Program-made: the position numbers and the translations under genes
From: Chlorobiota bacterium
GTDB taxonomy: Bacteria > Bacteroidota > Bacteroidia > Bacteroidales > VadinHA17
Assembly: GCA_013152085.1 (NCBI GenBank)
Contig: JAADHC010000052.1
Span: forward strand, 90,572 to 154,571
Direction of reading: 5' to 3'
Length of the DNA stretch: 64,000 nt
The notes under the pieces: model-generated
The model's input: the letters and a program-made list of their open reading frames with translations, nothing else
Database searches by the model: none
Told to the model about the DNA's origin: nothing
Shown here: one piece after another, positions 1-9,111 of the stretch
How the letters are laid out: every line of letters begins with the position of its first letter
Numbering within the stretch: position 1 is the stretch's first letter

Positions 1-2
1 TA

Positions 3-971
3 ACGAATAAAGCCAAACGCAATCCGAAACGCGTGGTTTTTGCAGATGCGGATAACTTCAATGTTCTCAAAGCCGCCCAGATCGCCAGGGAAGATGGCAT
101 TGCCAAGCCCGTTCTCCTGGGAGATACGAAAATCATCCAGAAACTCAATAGTGAGAATAACCTGGGCCTGGAAAAGGTAAGAATGATCAACCCACATTCT
201 TCCGCTGCTGCAATAATGCGCAGGAAATATGCAGAAGTCCTGTTCGAGAAACGAAAACGCAGAGGGGTAAATATGGATGAAGCAGAAGACCTGATCCATA
301 ATCCCAACTATTTTGGTGTGATGATGGTCGAATCCGGCGATGCCGATGCTTTTATATCAGGTTTTTCCAGTAAATATGCCGATACCATCCGTCCGGCGCT
401 GCAAATTGTCGGAACACAACCAAACGTAAACTATATTGCCGGGATGTATATCATGATGACTGATCGAGGACCATTCTTTTTTGCCGATACTACGGTAAAC
501 GTTGAACCCTCTCCTGAGGCCCTGGTGGATATTACCCTCCTCACTGCCGAGCAGGTCAGAAAGTTCAATATCGAACCACACATCGCCCTGCTTTCCTACT
601 CAAACTTCGGCTCGGCACAGGTAGGTCAAAGCCCGGAGCGTGTCCACGAGGCCGTAGATATCTTACACAGGGATCACCCCGGGCTGATCGTCGACGGGGA
701 ACTACAGGCCAATTTTGCCCTCAACCCGGAATTGATGAAAACCAAGTTTCCCTTTGCAAAACTGGTGGACAAGCAGGTTAATACCCTGATTTTCCCTTCC
801 CTGAATGCCGGCAACATTGCTTATAAGATGATGCAGGAAATCGGGGGTGCCGAAGCCATCGGACCCATCCTGATGGGATTGAACAAACCGATACACGTAC
901 TGCAGATTGAAAGCTCGGTTCGCGAGATCGTGGATATGACCGCTATGGCGGTAGTAGATGCACAAGATTAG
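3..971 (+). CDS. maeB: NADP-dependent malic enzyme, C-terminal phosphotransacetylase-like part (5' truncated)
   Basis: The reading frame is open from the left edge of the window, so this is the 3' part of a longer gene; the GTG at 33 is only an internal codon. The visible 320 or so residues match the phosphate acetyl/butyryltransferase-like domain that follows the malic enzyme domain in MaeB proteins (NPKRVVFADAD at the domain start, then the SGDADAFISG and SYSNFGSAQ segments). Full MaeB proteins are about 750-760 residues and decarboxylate malate to pyruvate with NADP; the C-terminal domain is thought to be regulatory (acetyl-CoA sensing) rather than catalytic. It ends 33 bases before mdh in the same direction, so the two malate enzymes may be cotranscribed. 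A stand-alone Pta is less likely, because a true Pta would usually carry further upstream domains of its own and this C-terminal sequence has the MaeB type of spacing. Confidence 0.88.
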   Translation, partial: TNKAKRNPKRVVFADADNFNVLKAAQIAREDGIAKPVLLGDTKIIQKLNSENNLGLEKVRMINPHSSAAAIMRRKYAEVLFEKRKRRGVNMDEAEDLIHNPNYFGVMMVESGDADAFISGFSSKYADTIRPALQIVGTQPNVNYIAGMYIMMTDRGPFFFADTTVNVEPSPEALVDITLLTAEQVRKFNIEPHIALLSYSNFGSAQVGQSPERVHEAVDILHRDHPGLIVDGELQANFALNPELMKTKFPFAKLVDKQVNTLIFPSLNAGNIAYKMMQEIGGAEAIGPILMGLNKPIHVLQIESSVREIVDMTAMAVVDAQD

Positions 972-1004
972 TTTTTAACCATAACCACTAAAATACCATT
1001 TATT

Positions 1005-1940
1005 ATGAAAGTTTCAGTAATCGGAGCAGGTAATGTCGGAGCCACCGTTGCTTTCAACATTGCCCGTTTAGAATTAGCCAACGAAGTTATCCTCCTCGAC
1101 ATTGTCGAGAACCAGGCCGAAGGGAAAGCCCTCGATATGTGGGAATCCTCCCCGGTTCATCTGTTCAATACCCGCGTTAAGGGTTCTACAAATGACTACA
1201 CGAAAACAGAAAGCTCGGATGTCGTGGTAATCACCTCAGGCAAACCCAGAAGCCCCGGGATGAGCCGAGACGACCTGATTGGCACTAATGCCAGGATCGT
1301 GAAATCTGTTACGGAAAATGTGATCAAACATTCTCCGGATGCCATCCTGATCCTGGTTACCAACCCGTTGGATGTGATGTCCTACACCGCCTACCTCACC
1401 TCAAAGTTTGATTCTTCGAGAGTCTTTGGTATGGCAGGTATCCTTGACACCGCAAGATATCGCGCCTTCCTGGCCGAAGCATTGAACGTATCGCCTAAAG
1501 ACATCCAGGCTTTATTGATGGGCGGTCATGGTGATACTATGGTCCCTTTGCCCCGCTACACTTCTGTTGCCGGAATTCCCGTTACCCAGATGATTGATAA
1601 GGAAAAACTCGATGCCATCATCACCCGTACCCAGAAAGGTGGCGGAGAAATTGTCAAGCTGCTGGGAACATCGGCATGGTATGCACCGGGAGCTGCCGTC
1701 GCCCAGATGGTGGAATCCATTCTTCGTGACGAAAAACGAATTTTCCCGGTATGCAGTCTGCTGAAAGGCGAATACGGCCTCAATGATATCTATCTGGGAG
1801 TTCCTGTACAACTTGGTCGTAAAGGGATTGAGAAAATCATCGAAGTTGACCTTAATGCAGAAGAAAAAGAATTACTCAATACTTCCGCAAAAGCTGTACG
1901 TGAAGTTATGGATATTCTGGATAATATGCACCTTTTTTAA
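1005..1940 (+). CDS. mdh: Malate dehydrogenase, LDH-like type
   Basis: 311 residues, normal length for the NAD-dependent LDH-like malate dehydrogenases. The N-terminus carries the Rossmann nucleotide motif GAGNVG (about residues 7-12), with an acidic residue after the second strand (LLDIVE) that favours NAD. The VTNPLDVM segment and the catalytic histidine in GGHGDTMV (H175) are present, as is the arginine-rich substrate loop (KPRSPGMSRDDL). It interconverts malate and oxaloacetate in the cytoplasmic citric-acid or reductive C4 pathway. Placed directly after maeB, it fits a malate node. A terminator-like hairpin lies about 20 bases after its stop codon. Confidence 0.96.
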   Translation: MKVSVIGAGNVGATVAFNIARLELANEVILLDIVENQAEGKALDMWESSPVHLFNTRVKGSTNDYTKTESSDVVVITSGKPRSPGMSRDDLIGTNARIVKSVTENVIKHSPDAILILVTNPLDVMSYTAYLTSKFDSSRVFGMAGILDTARYRAFLAEALNVSPKDIQALLMGGHGDTMVPLPRYTSVAGIPVTQMIDKEKLDAIITRTQKGGGEIVKLLGTSAWYAPGAAVAQMVESILRDEKRIFPVCSLLKGEYGLNDIYLGVPVQLGRKGIEKIIEVDLNAEEKELLNTSAKAVREVMDILDNMHLF

Positions 1941-1961
1941 CATGACCTTACTGTAATGATG

Positions 1962-1990
1962 AAGGACGGACATAAGCCCGTCCTTTTTTT
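1962..1990 (+). terminator. Rho-independent terminator after mdh
   Basis: An eight-base-pair stem (AAGGACGG with CCGTCCTT) closes an eight-base loop and runs into a tract of seven T. It would end the maeB-mdh transcript; plsY then needs its own promoter, and a candidate is visible at 2060-2091. Confidence 0.85.
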
Positions 1991-2059
1991 ATGCCAGCCT
2001 GCCAACCTGTATCTCACGGCATTGCAGCAAATATTATCAGGTAAACCCTGGCCGGACCG

Positions 2060-2091
2060 TTTGCCTGAAAGAAACAGAATGCTTTACTTTG
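2060..2091 (+). promoter_or_regulatory. Bacteroidota-type promoter of plsY
   Basis: TTTG at 2060-2063 and TTACTTTG at 2084-2091 are separated by 20 bases. This fits the Bacteroidota -33/-7 pattern (TTTG, TAnnTTTG) with one mismatch in the -7 element. Transcription would start about ten bases before the plsY ATG, giving a very short leader. Confidence 0.5.
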
Positions 2092-2109
2092 TAAATAAAG
2101 CAACCGGCA

Positions 2110-2766
2110 ATGACATTTTATCTGCAATACGTAATATTTGTTCTTGGTGCCTACCTGCTAGGCTCAATACCCACATCTATCTGGGTAGGAAAGTTTTTTT
2201 TTCATACGGATATCCGTAACCACGGCAGCGGAAACGCCGGAGCAACCAATACCATCCGTGTTTTTGGATGGACCGCCGGTGTACCGGTGTTATTGTTTGA
2301 TATTTTTAAGGGCTGGCTCGCAGTACACCTGGCTGTTTTCAGCCATTTGTATTCTCCGGGATCAGCACCCTTTGTCACGTTTCAGATATTTCTGGGTATA
2401 GCTGCAGCATTGGGACATATTTTCCCGGCTTTTGCCGGTTTCAGGGGTGGAAAAGGTGTGGCAACATTGCTGGGTGTGGCCATCGGAATCAACCCACTGG
2501 CCACGCTTGTATGTATCGGTGTATTTTTCGTTACCCTGTTTATCTCCAATTACGTATCCCTAAGCTCTATTATGGCAGGAATTACATACCCGGTTTCAGT
2601 GATCGTAATATTCAGAATTCATATTCTTTCACTCACCATCTTTTCCATCATCATTGCCATCGTACTGGTGATCACCCACCACAAGAATATCGCACGTATC
2701 TTACGCCACGAAGAATCGAAAGCAACCTCCCTGCTTAAAAGGAAGAATAAGGGACCTACGAGTTAA
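2110..2766 (+). CDS. plsY: Acyl-phosphate:glycerol-3-phosphate acyltransferase PlsY
   Basis: 218 residues, integral membrane protein with about five hydrophobic segments. The three signature regions of PlsY are visible: GSIPTS near residue 18, GSGNAGATNTIR near residues 38-49, and FRGGKGVAT in the middle. It transfers the acyl group from acyl phosphate to glycerol-3-phosphate in the first step of phospholipid synthesis. The ATG at 2110 gives the usual N-terminus directly entering the first membrane helix. The stop codon lies in the middle of an 18-base perfect palindrome. Confidence 0.95.
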   Translation: MTFYLQYVIFVLGAYLLGSIPTSIWVGKFFFHTDIRNHGSGNAGATNTIRVFGWTAGVPVLLFDIFKGWLAVHLAVFSHLYSPGSAPFVTFQIFLGIAAALGHIFPAFAGFRGGKGVATLLGVAIGINPLATLVCIGVFFVTLFISNYVSLSSIMAGITYPVSVIVIFRIHILSLTIFSIIIAIVLVITHHKNIARILRHEESKATSLLKRKNKGPTS

Positions 2767-2773
2767 CTCGTAG
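2756..2773 (+). terminator. Palindrome spanning the plsY stop codon, possible weak terminator
   Basis: CTACGAG-TTAA-CTCGTAG forms a seven-base-pair hairpin whose four-base loop contains the TAA stop. It is followed by ATATTTCT, a poor U-tract, so termination is uncertain. The 259 bases from here to the next gene are AT-rich and hold no ORF or RNA gene I could recognise; TACCTTTA at 2980-2987 may be the -7 element for the next gene. Confidence 0.45.
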
Positions 2774-3025
2774 ATATTTCTAGTCATGAGACAGATTATA
2801 AGCATATTATCAAATTATAACATACCTGATAATTACCATTTTTCAAGTAAAATCATAAAAATAAAATAAATACAAAAACAAACTTCAATAATCACGGACC
2901 CGTAAATAATCAAGAGGCTGGGAAACAACAGTATGACTTAATTTCTCATTAAGTTATTCCAATTCTGGCAATAAAACCGTACCTTTAGGAAAATTTTAGT
3001 AATCATTTTAATTGAATAGTATAAT

Positions 3026-3469
3026 ATGGGCAGATCGCAGGAATCATTCAACAAGAAAGAAGTAAGAAACAAAAAAGAGAAAAAACGGAAAGAAAAAGAA
3101 AAGAAGAGGCTGGCAAAAAAGGAAAGCGGAAAAAGCAGCCTGGATAATATGATTGCCTATGTCGATGAAAACGGGAAAATTACATCCACTCCTCCCGATC
3201 CCACCAAAAAGAAAGAAGTTAAACTGGAAGATATTGAAATCGGAGTTCCCGCACGGGAAAAAGTTGAACTTGACCCCATACGCAAAGGTGTAATAACTTT
3301 TTTCAATGATTCAAAAGGATTCGGGTTTATCCGTGACCTGGAAACAAACGAGAGTATTTTTGTCCATGTAAATAATGCACTTGACGAGATCGCTGAAGGC
3401 GACCGGGTTACCTTTGAAATTGAAAAAGGACCCAAAGGCCTCGCCGCTGTACGCGTAAAGCTTACCTGA
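3026..3469 (+). CDS. Cold-shock-domain protein with basic N-terminal extension
   Basis: 147 residues. The first 40 are extremely rich in lysine, arginine and glutamate (KKEKKRKEKEKKRLAKKE) and probably form a charged helix. The C-terminal 65 residues are a cold-shock domain: GVITFFNDSKGFGFI contains the RNP-1-type aromatic strand, ESIFVHV the RNP-2-type strand. Such extended CSD proteins are common in Bacteroidota and probably act as RNA chaperones; the basic tail may bind RNA or ribosomes. It is monocistronic, with an AT-rich upstream leader. Confidence 0.88.
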   Translation: MGRSQESFNKKEVRNKKEKKRKEKEKKRLAKKESGKSSLDNMIAYVDENGKITSTPPDPTKKKEVKLEDIEIGVPAREKVELDPIRKGVITFFNDSKGFGFIRDLETNESIFVHVNNALDEIAEGDRVTFEIEKGPKGLAAVRVKLT

Positions 3470-3554
3470 TACTTTATTTGGCGGTTTCCGGTAAACCGAC
3501 ACCCTTTCCCGACTTCAATAATCCGCAAGTAAATGATAATACTTATTTCTGATC

Positions 3555-4388
3555 TTATTTCAACGGGTGCCGTATATGAATATCATATTGCGGGTAGGGA
3601 ATGGAAATATCATTCTTCCGGAACGTTTCATTGATGGAAAAACGAAGCTCACTTTTGATCCGCTCCACCTCAAAACCTTTAACCGTCCAGAAATAGAGGG
3701 CAAAATCCAGTGATGACTCACTGAAATTCTTAAAAAACACAAAGGGTTTTTTTCTTTTGGAAATATCGGGATGATTCGTGGCGCAAGAGATCAGTAACGC
3801 CTCCACTTTCCGCACATCACTGCCATAAGCCACCCCCACCTCGACATGAAAACGGGTTTGTTCGTCCAGGGTACTCCAGTTGATGACGTTCCCTTCGATA
3901 AAACGGGAGTTGGGAATGATCATCACAATATTGTCACGGGTCAGGATGCTTGAGGTCCGGATACCGATATCCTGAACTTTTCCGATAAACCCTTCTGTTT
4001 CCACCACATCACCCACACGTATGGTACGCTCAAAAAGGAGAAAAAATCCGGAAATAATATCCTTGAATATCTGCTGAAGACCCAAACCGACACCAACCAG
4101 CAGGGCGGCAGAACCGGCAATCAACAACGTAATCTTGATTCCGATTGATTGCAGGATCAGCGCAATAGCGATAACCCAGAGCGTATATTTCAATACGGCG
4201 TAAATAGTATAACGAGCCCGCATATCCACCAACCTGGTTTTGTCTGAACGCAGAAAAAATTTACGGAACGACCAGTTAACCAGCCAGGTAATCACAAAAA
4301 TCAGAATAATTTCCAGCAGGTTATATATGGTGATATGCATCAGGTCTGCAGATACCAGTGTGGTTTCAAGGATTTGTTTCAGTTTCAT
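3555..4388 (-). CDS. MscS-family small-conductance mechanosensitive channel
   Basis: 277 residues, typical for the small MscS type. Two to three hydrophobic helices occupy the first 100 residues. The pore-lining helix and following beta domain are recognisable in VGVGLGLQQIFKDIISG and GDVVETEGFIGKVQDIGIRTS. It should release solutes on hypo-osmotic shock. It begins only 12 bases after the end of the c-di-AMP cyclase gene on the same strand, so the two are probably cotranscribed; c-di-AMP is a known regulator of osmolyte and potassium balance, which makes the pairing meaningful. Confidence 0.93.
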   Translation of the reverse strand: MKLKQILETTLVSADLMHITIYNLLEIILIFVITWLVNWSFRKFFLRSDKTRLVDMRARYTIYAVLKYTLWVIAIALILQSIGIKITLLIAGSAALLVGVGLGLQQIFKDIISGFFLLFERTIRVGDVVETEGFIGKVQDIGIRTSSILTRDNIVMIIPNSRFIEGNVINWSTLDEQTRFHVEVGVAYGSDVRKVEALLISCATNHPDISKRKKPFVFFKNFSESSLDFALYFWTVKGFEVERIKSELRFSINETFRKNDISIPYPQYDIHIRHPLK

Positions 4389-4400
4389 CTTCTCCGAAGT

Positions 4401-5177
4401 TTAACCAAAAAGGATATTAATTTCATTTTTCAGTTTCACCAGCGAAAGGTTAAAATGTATTTCTGCATCGTAAGCCAGGGATATTTCACCGGTTTCTTCA
4501 GAAACGATGATAGTAACGGCATCGTTTTGTTCGGCCAGTCCAAGCGCTGCGCGGTGTCGCATTCCATATTTGGATGGAAGAAAAATATTTTCCGTGATGG
4601 GCAATACACATCCGGCAGCTTCGATCCTGTGATGCCTGATGACTACAGCTCCGTCATGGAGCGGATTGTTTTTGAAAAAGATACTCTCCAGGAGGCGGGA
4701 GGATATTACCGCATCCAGGTTCTGGCCTGTTTTAATCACCGCCGCAAGTTCGCTTTGGCGGGCCATTACAATCAGTGCACCTGTTTTGTTTTTGGACATG
4801 TTCCCGACAGCATGGTAGATATGATCAAGGACTTCCTGCTCCATAGGACTTTGGCTATCCGAGAAGATCCCGGATGAGAACCATGGTTGTTTCATATACC
4901 GGTTTCCGATCATCAACAGGAAGCGTCTTATTTCCTGTTGAAATACCACGATCAGGGCAATGACGCCTACGCCGATCACCTGTCCCAGGATTGAGGCCAG
5001 CATCTCCATATTCAGTGCCTTAACAATCAGCCAGAAAAGATACACCAGGAAAATGCCGGCAAAAATATCCATCGCAACGGTACCACGGATAAGCCGGTAA
5101 AGCTGATAGAGTAAAAAAGCTACGAGGAATATATCAACGACATCGAGAAACCGGAGTGTGATAAAGAGTAAGCTCAT
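4401..5177 (-). CDS. cdaA: Diadenylate cyclase (CdaA/DacA type)
   Basis: 258 residues from the ATG at 5177 (MSLLFITLRFLD). A GTG 33 bases further upstream would add 11 residues, but the later ATG gives the usual CdaA N-terminus. Three membrane helices fill the first 90 residues, followed by a DAC domain with the two ATP-site motifs, DGAVVI (after PLH) and RHRAALG. The enzyme joins two ATP to cyclic di-AMP at the membrane. In many bacteria cdaA is followed by a YbbR-domain regulator gene; here an MscS gene takes that place. folP lies 124 bases upstream in the same direction. Confidence 0.94.
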   Translation of the reverse strand: MSLLFITLRFLDVVDIFLVAFLLYQLYRLIRGTVAMDIFAGIFLVYLFWLIVKALNMEMLASILGQVIGVGVIALIVVFQQEIRRFLLMIGNRYMKQPWFSSGIFSDSQSPMEQEVLDHIYHAVGNMSKNKTGALIVMARQSELAAVIKTGQNLDAVISSRLLESIFFKNNPLHDGAVVIRHHRIEAAGCVLPITENIFLPSKYGMRHRAALGLAEQNDAVTIIVSEETGEISLAYDAEIHFNLSLVKLKNEINILFG

Positions 5178-5301
5178 ACCTGCATCGTCTGTAAAGGGGG
5201 ACAGTGGCACAAATGTAATAAAAATCAGGGCATTTTGCGACCCCGGACAGGGTCAGCCAGTGTAAATCCGGTTATACCGGATCAGGGCGACAAACATACG
5301 A

Positions 5302-6177
5302 TCAACGGCCGGGTAACTTTGCCCGGTTAAATATCTGCACCAGTCGAATCGTTTCGAGTGCCTCGCGGGGATCATGGACACGGAGAATATCCGCCCCGCC
5401 CAGAAGGGCCAGGGTATGCAGCACTGTCGTCCCGTTGAGTGCCTCTTCGGGAGGGACATTAAGCACCTTGTATATCATAGACTTACGGGACAGTCCCACC
5501 ATTAATGGAACGTCAAGTATCCTGAATGCTTCCAGCCCTTTTAACAACTGGTAATTATGTTCCATGGTTTTCCCGAATCCGAATCCCGGATCAACAATAA
5601 CATCTTTCACACCCCGCTCCCGAAGCTGTGCCAGTTTCCGGCTGAAATATTTCAGTATATCTTTAACAACATGATCATAACGCGGATCATCCTGCATATC
5701 CTTCGGTGTTCCCTGCATGTGCATGATCACATAAGGTACGCCGAGATCAGCGATTGTATCGAACATATCCGGATCCATATCCCCCGCCGAGATATCATTG
5801 ATCATATCCACATCCCACTGTTTGACGGCTACCCGTGCGACAGCAGCGCGAAAAGTATCCACGGAAACAGGTACCCCGGGAAAGCGTTTCCGGATGATGG
5901 CAAGCCCCCTTACCAGTCGTGCTGACTCCTCCTCCGGGGATACCTCTTCTGCTCCCGGGCGTGAAGAAAAAGCCCCTGCATCAATAATATCACATCCCTG
6001 CTCCAGTAACTGCTCTGTCCTGGCCATAATGGCATCTTCCGTAATATATCTGCCCCCGTCGTAAAATGAGTCGGGTGTCAGATTCAGGATGCCCATAATC
6101 CGGGGCGTGGAAAAATCAAAGAGTTTCCCCTGCAACCGAATGGTTTTCGTTATCGAAAATGATGTATCTTTACGCAT
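5302..6177 (-). CDS. folP: Dihydropteroate synthase
   Basis: 291 residues. The TIM-barrel signatures are clear: MGILNLTPDSFYDGG near residue 28, a DVGA-like region (IIDAGAFSSRPGAEEV), VDTFR, NDISAG, and the DPGFGFGKT pterin-binding motif. It condenses p-aminobenzoate with dihydropterin pyrophosphate in folate synthesis. The gene is divergent from tmk, and a good promoter match lies just upstream (6206-6237 on this strand). Confidence 0.96.
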   Translation of the reverse strand: MRKDTSFSITKTIRLQGKLFDFSTPRIMGILNLTPDSFYDGGRYITEDAIMARTEQLLEQGCDIIDAGAFSSRPGAEEVSPEEESARLVRGLAIIRKRFPGVPVSVDTFRAAVARVAVKQWDVDMINDISAGDMDPDMFDTIADLGVPYVIMHMQGTPKDMQDDPRYDHVVKDILKYFSRKLAQLRERGVKDVIVDPGFGFGKTMEHNYQLLKGLEAFRILDVPLMVGLSRKSMIYKVLNVPPEEALNGTTVLHTLALLGGADILRVHDPREALETIRLVQIFNRAKLPGR

Positions 6178-6205
6178 CGGTAAGACGGTTTTGTATTTGT
6201 CTTTT

Positions 6206-6237
6206 CAAATGTAAAGCAGCCCTGTCGAATCCGCAAA
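6206..6237 (-). promoter_or_regulatory. Promoter of folP
   Basis: Read on the minus strand, TTTG (6237-6234) is followed after exactly 20 bases by TACATTTG (6213-6206). This is a full match to the Bacteroidota TTTG/TAnnTTTG consensus. It predicts a leader of about 20 bases before the folP ATG. Confidence 0.75.
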
Positions 6238-6246
6238 CTTTTTTTT

Positions 6247-6930
6247 ATGAGCTTTATTGTCATAGAAGGCCTTGATGGTTCGGGAAAATCGACCCAGATC
6301 AGACTCTTGCGGGAATATTTTGATCGCCGCCGGATTGCCCACTACTTTATTCATTTTCCTCGTACCGATACCGGTCTTTTCGGTGAACTGATTGCCCGTT
6401 TTCTGCGGGGAGAGATGGGGCACAACCGTGAGGTGGATCCGTACCTGGTAGCGTTGTTATATGCCGGCGACCGGAAAGAAGCTGCAGTACAGATCAGAAG
6501 AGAAATGGATGCCGGGAAACTTGTCCTCATCGACAGGTATACCTATTCCAATATTGCTTTTCAATGTGCCAAATTTATCCGGCACGAAGATCAGGAGAAA
6601 CTTCAGCAATGGATCCTGGATCTTGAATTCAACCATTACGGAATCCCGAAACCCGACCTGAACCTGTTCCTTGATGTTCCGTTTTCCTTTACGCAGGATA
6701 ATCTTTCGAGGGAAAGAAATGGCATCGAGCGCGGATATCTTAAAGGATCGCAGGATATACACGAACAGGACCTCACTTTTCAGCAACGCGTAGCGGAAAT
6801 TTACCGGCGTCTGATTACTTCCGGCGAAATGATTGCTGTAAATTGCGCCGGCGAAAAAGACATTATCCTTCCGACTGAAGAAGTTTTTTCCCGAATCCTT
6901 GAAAAACTAAACACAGCAAACATCTTCTGA
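6247..6930 (+). CDS. tmk: Thymidylate kinase
   Basis: 227 residues. The P-loop GLDGSGKSTQ sits at residues 8-17 and the DRYTYSN motif in the middle, as in dTMP kinases; GYLKGSQDIHEQD forms the later substrate region. It phosphorylates dTMP to dTDP, using ATP. The divergent start lies in a short A/T-rich spacer shared with folP. Confidence 0.94.
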   Translation: MSFIVIEGLDGSGKSTQIRLLREYFDRRRIAHYFIHFPRTDTGLFGELIARFLRGEMGHNREVDPYLVALLYAGDRKEAAVQIRREMDAGKLVLIDRYTYSNIAFQCAKFIRHEDQEKLQQWILDLEFNHYGIPKPDLNLFLDVPFSFTQDNLSRERNGIERGYLKGSQDIHEQDLTFQQRVAEIYRRLITSGEMIAVNCAGEKDIILPTEEVFSRILEKLNTANIF

Positions 6931-7036
6931 TAAACGGATATGTTTTATCCGTTACTTTGGAAAATATCCCTTTTTGTTCTTACACATTTGATTATATTTA
7001 GTGCCTCGATTGTTTTGTCTGCTTTTAATTACGGCT

Positions 7037-8293
7037 ATGGGAAAAGTGTACAAGAATCTGCTGACGGTTTTACGGCTGATTGCCGGGATTGTATTTATTT
7101 TTTCCGGTTTTGTCAAAGGTGTTGATGTTACAGGATCAGCGATAAAATTCCTTGATTATTTGTTGGCTTTCCACCTGGATTCTTTTCAGTTTCTGGCCCT
7201 GCCGATGGCTTTCATCCTTCCGTTACTTGAGTTCCTTACCGGGATATCATTGGTTTTCGGTTATAAACTGCGTACCGGCATTATCGTGTTCCTGCTTTTC
7301 ATGCTTGTTTTCACTCCGCTTACTTTGGTTCTTGCCATATTGAATCCCGTAAAGGATTGTGGTTGTTTCGGAGATGCGCTTATCATTACAAACTGGCAGA
7401 CATTCTGGAAAAATGTAATCCTCCTGGCTGTAGCACTTGTCCTTTACCTCAAAAGAAAAGAAATTCAATCCGTATACCTGCCCTTTACCCAGTGGATAGC
7501 CTTGTTGATATTTACCGTGGTTTTTGTTTTTATTTCCACCTATTCGTACCGCAACCTTCCTCTTCTTGATTTTCGACCTTTCCATACCGGTGCCTCCATC
7601 CCCGAAGGAATGACCATACCGGAGGGGGCCCCCGAAGATGAGTATGAGACCGTGCTGATCTATGAGAAAAACGGGCAAAAACAGGCTTTCAGTATGGAAA
7701 ATTTTCCATGGCAGGACAGCACCTGGTCCTTCGTCGAGCAACGCACCCGCCTGATCCGGGAAGGCTATGTGCCGCCAATCCATGATTTCGACATTATTCT
7801 CCCTGATGGTCAGGACATTACTAATGATGTTCTGGAGAATCCGGGATACACTTTCCTGCTGATATCCCCCGCCATTGACAAAGCCAGTCCTGAAGGGCTG
7901 AAAAAAGCTTTTGACCTTTTCATGGCAGCTCAGGACCACGGCGTTGGATTTTATCTCCTTACTTCCAGCGGAGATGATCGTATCCGGCATTTATTCGAAA
8001 AGCAAGGGATATTCTTCAACTATGCAAGCACCGATGAAACGACCCTGAAAACCATCATCCGTTCCAACCCGGGCTTACTATTGATCCGCAACGGTGTGAT
8101 ACTGCAAAAATGGGCGGCACGGAAGATCCCGGCTCCGGAAATCTTCAATTATTCCCTGTTATCAGAAAGTGTTACTGCCATTCATCACGGCAGGGAAACC
8201 TGGATTACATTGTTTCTGATCCTGCTACTTGCAGCACTCGGCTCATGGATGAACAGGCTTTTACATGCCATTACCGCATGCAGGTCAAAATGA
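7037..8293 (+). CDS. DoxX-like membrane protein with thioredoxin-like C-terminal part (BT_3928 family)
   Basis: 418 residues from the ATG at 7037 (MGKVYKNLL); an upstream GTG at 7001 would add 12 residues of poor fit. Four hydrophobic helices in the first 150 residues resemble the DoxX/MauE fold and contain a conserved cysteine pair in the sequence DCGCFGDA, which is typical for redox-linked members. A fifth segment precedes an approximately 200-residue periplasmic or cytoplasmic domain with thioredoxin-like patterning but no CxxC, and a last helix closes the protein. This family lies immediately before tpiA in many Bacteroidota, as here. Its biochemical role is not established; a role in thiol redox at the inner membrane is inference. 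Confidence 0.8.
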   Translation: MGKVYKNLLTVLRLIAGIVFIFSGFVKGVDVTGSAIKFLDYLLAFHLDSFQFLALPMAFILPLLEFLTGISLVFGYKLRTGIIVFLLFMLVFTPLTLVLAILNPVKDCGCFGDALIITNWQTFWKNVILLAVALVLYLKRKEIQSVYLPFTQWIALLIFTVVFVFISTYSYRNLPLLDFRPFHTGASIPEGMTIPEGAPEDEYETVLIYEKNGQKQAFSMENFPWQDSTWSFVEQRTRLIREGYVPPIHDFDIILPDGQDITNDVLENPGYTFLLISPAIDKASPEGLKKAFDLFMAAQDHGVGFYLLTSSGDDRIRHLFEKQGIFFNYASTDETTLKTIIRSNPGLLLIRNGVILQKWAARKIPAPEIFNYSLLSESVTAIHHGRETWITLFLILLLAALGSWMNRLLHAITACRSK

Positions 8294-8319
8294 TCAGCCG
8301 ACAGTACGGGATATTTTTA

Positions 8320-8327
8320 TAATTTTG
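8320..8327 (+). promoter_or_regulatory. Possible -7 element before tpiA
   Basis: TAATTTTG matches TAnnTTTG completely and lies 29 bases before the tpiA ATG. No TTTG is present at the -33 position, so this is a partial promoter match only. Confidence 0.35.
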
Positions 8328-8355
8328 GCTTTTTACAACTTTTAAATCTGTACTC

Positions 8356-9111
8356 ATGAGAAAAAATATTGTTGCCGGAAACTGGAAAATGAATAAAACC
8401 CTTGATGAAGGAATAGCTCTGGCAGGAGAGATTCAAAAACTGCTGAAAAATAATCCTCCGGAAGATTCCGGTGTCATCATTGCCCCTCCTTTTATCCATA
8501 TTGCCAAAATAGCCGGGCTTCTTGACGGAAATATCGGCATTGCAGCACAGAATTGTGCTTCGGAGCCTGCCGGTGCATATACCGGCGAAGTCTCTGCAGC
8601 CATGATCAGATCGGCAGGCGCCGGTTACGTCATTATAGGACATTCGGAAAGACGACATTATTACGGGGAAGACAATCCTATCCTGAAGAAAAAAATAGAA
8701 ATGGTCCTGGAGAATAACCTCATACCCATTTATTGTTGTGGGGAGATCCTTGAGGAGAGAAACAATAAAGATCATTTCAATGTAGTAAAAAATCAGCTTA
8801 ACGATGCTTTATTTTTTCTCTCACCCGAAGAATTTACGGGTGTCATTGTTGCTTACGAACCGGTATGGGCAATCGGTACCGGAGTAACGGCAACACCTGA
8901 ACAGGCTCAGGAAATGCATGCCTACATCCGGGGATTGATCGCCGACCGCTACGGCAGTGAAATTGCCGGGAATACTTCAATCCTGTACGGAGGAAGCTGT
9001 AAGCCGGACAATGCTGCCGAACTCTTTGCCAATCCTGATGTTGATGGCGGCCTGATTGGCGGGGCCTCACTTAATGCCGAAGATTTTACAGCCATCATCC
9101 GTGCGTTTTAA
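8356..9111 (+). CDS. tpiA: Triosephosphate isomerase
   Basis: 251 residues, full length. AGNWKMNKT at the N-terminus carries the active-site lysine (K13 type), GHSERR the electrophilic histidine, and [11 protein letters not shown] the catalytic glutamate; the phosphate loop [10 protein letters not shown] and GGLIGGASL close the barrel. It interconverts dihydroxyacetone phosphate and glyceraldehyde 3-phosphate in glycolysis. Confidence 0.98.
   Translation: MRKNIVAGNWKMNKTLDEGIALAGEIQKLLKNNPPEDSGVIIAPPFIHIAKIAGLLDGNIGIAAQNCASEPAGAYTGEVSAAMIRSAGAGYVIIGHSERRHYYGEDNPILKKKIEMVLENNLIPIYCCGEILEERNNKDHFNVVKNQLNDALFFLSPEEFTGVIVAYEPVWAIGTGVTATPEQAQEMHAYIRGLIADRYGSEIAGNTSILYGGSCKPDNAAELFANPDVDGGLIGGASLNAEDFTAIIRAF

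Noticed and set aside
1956-2219. An 87-codon frame between mdh and plsY
   Set aside because: It begins inside the mdh terminator and overlaps the well-supported plsY start in another frame.
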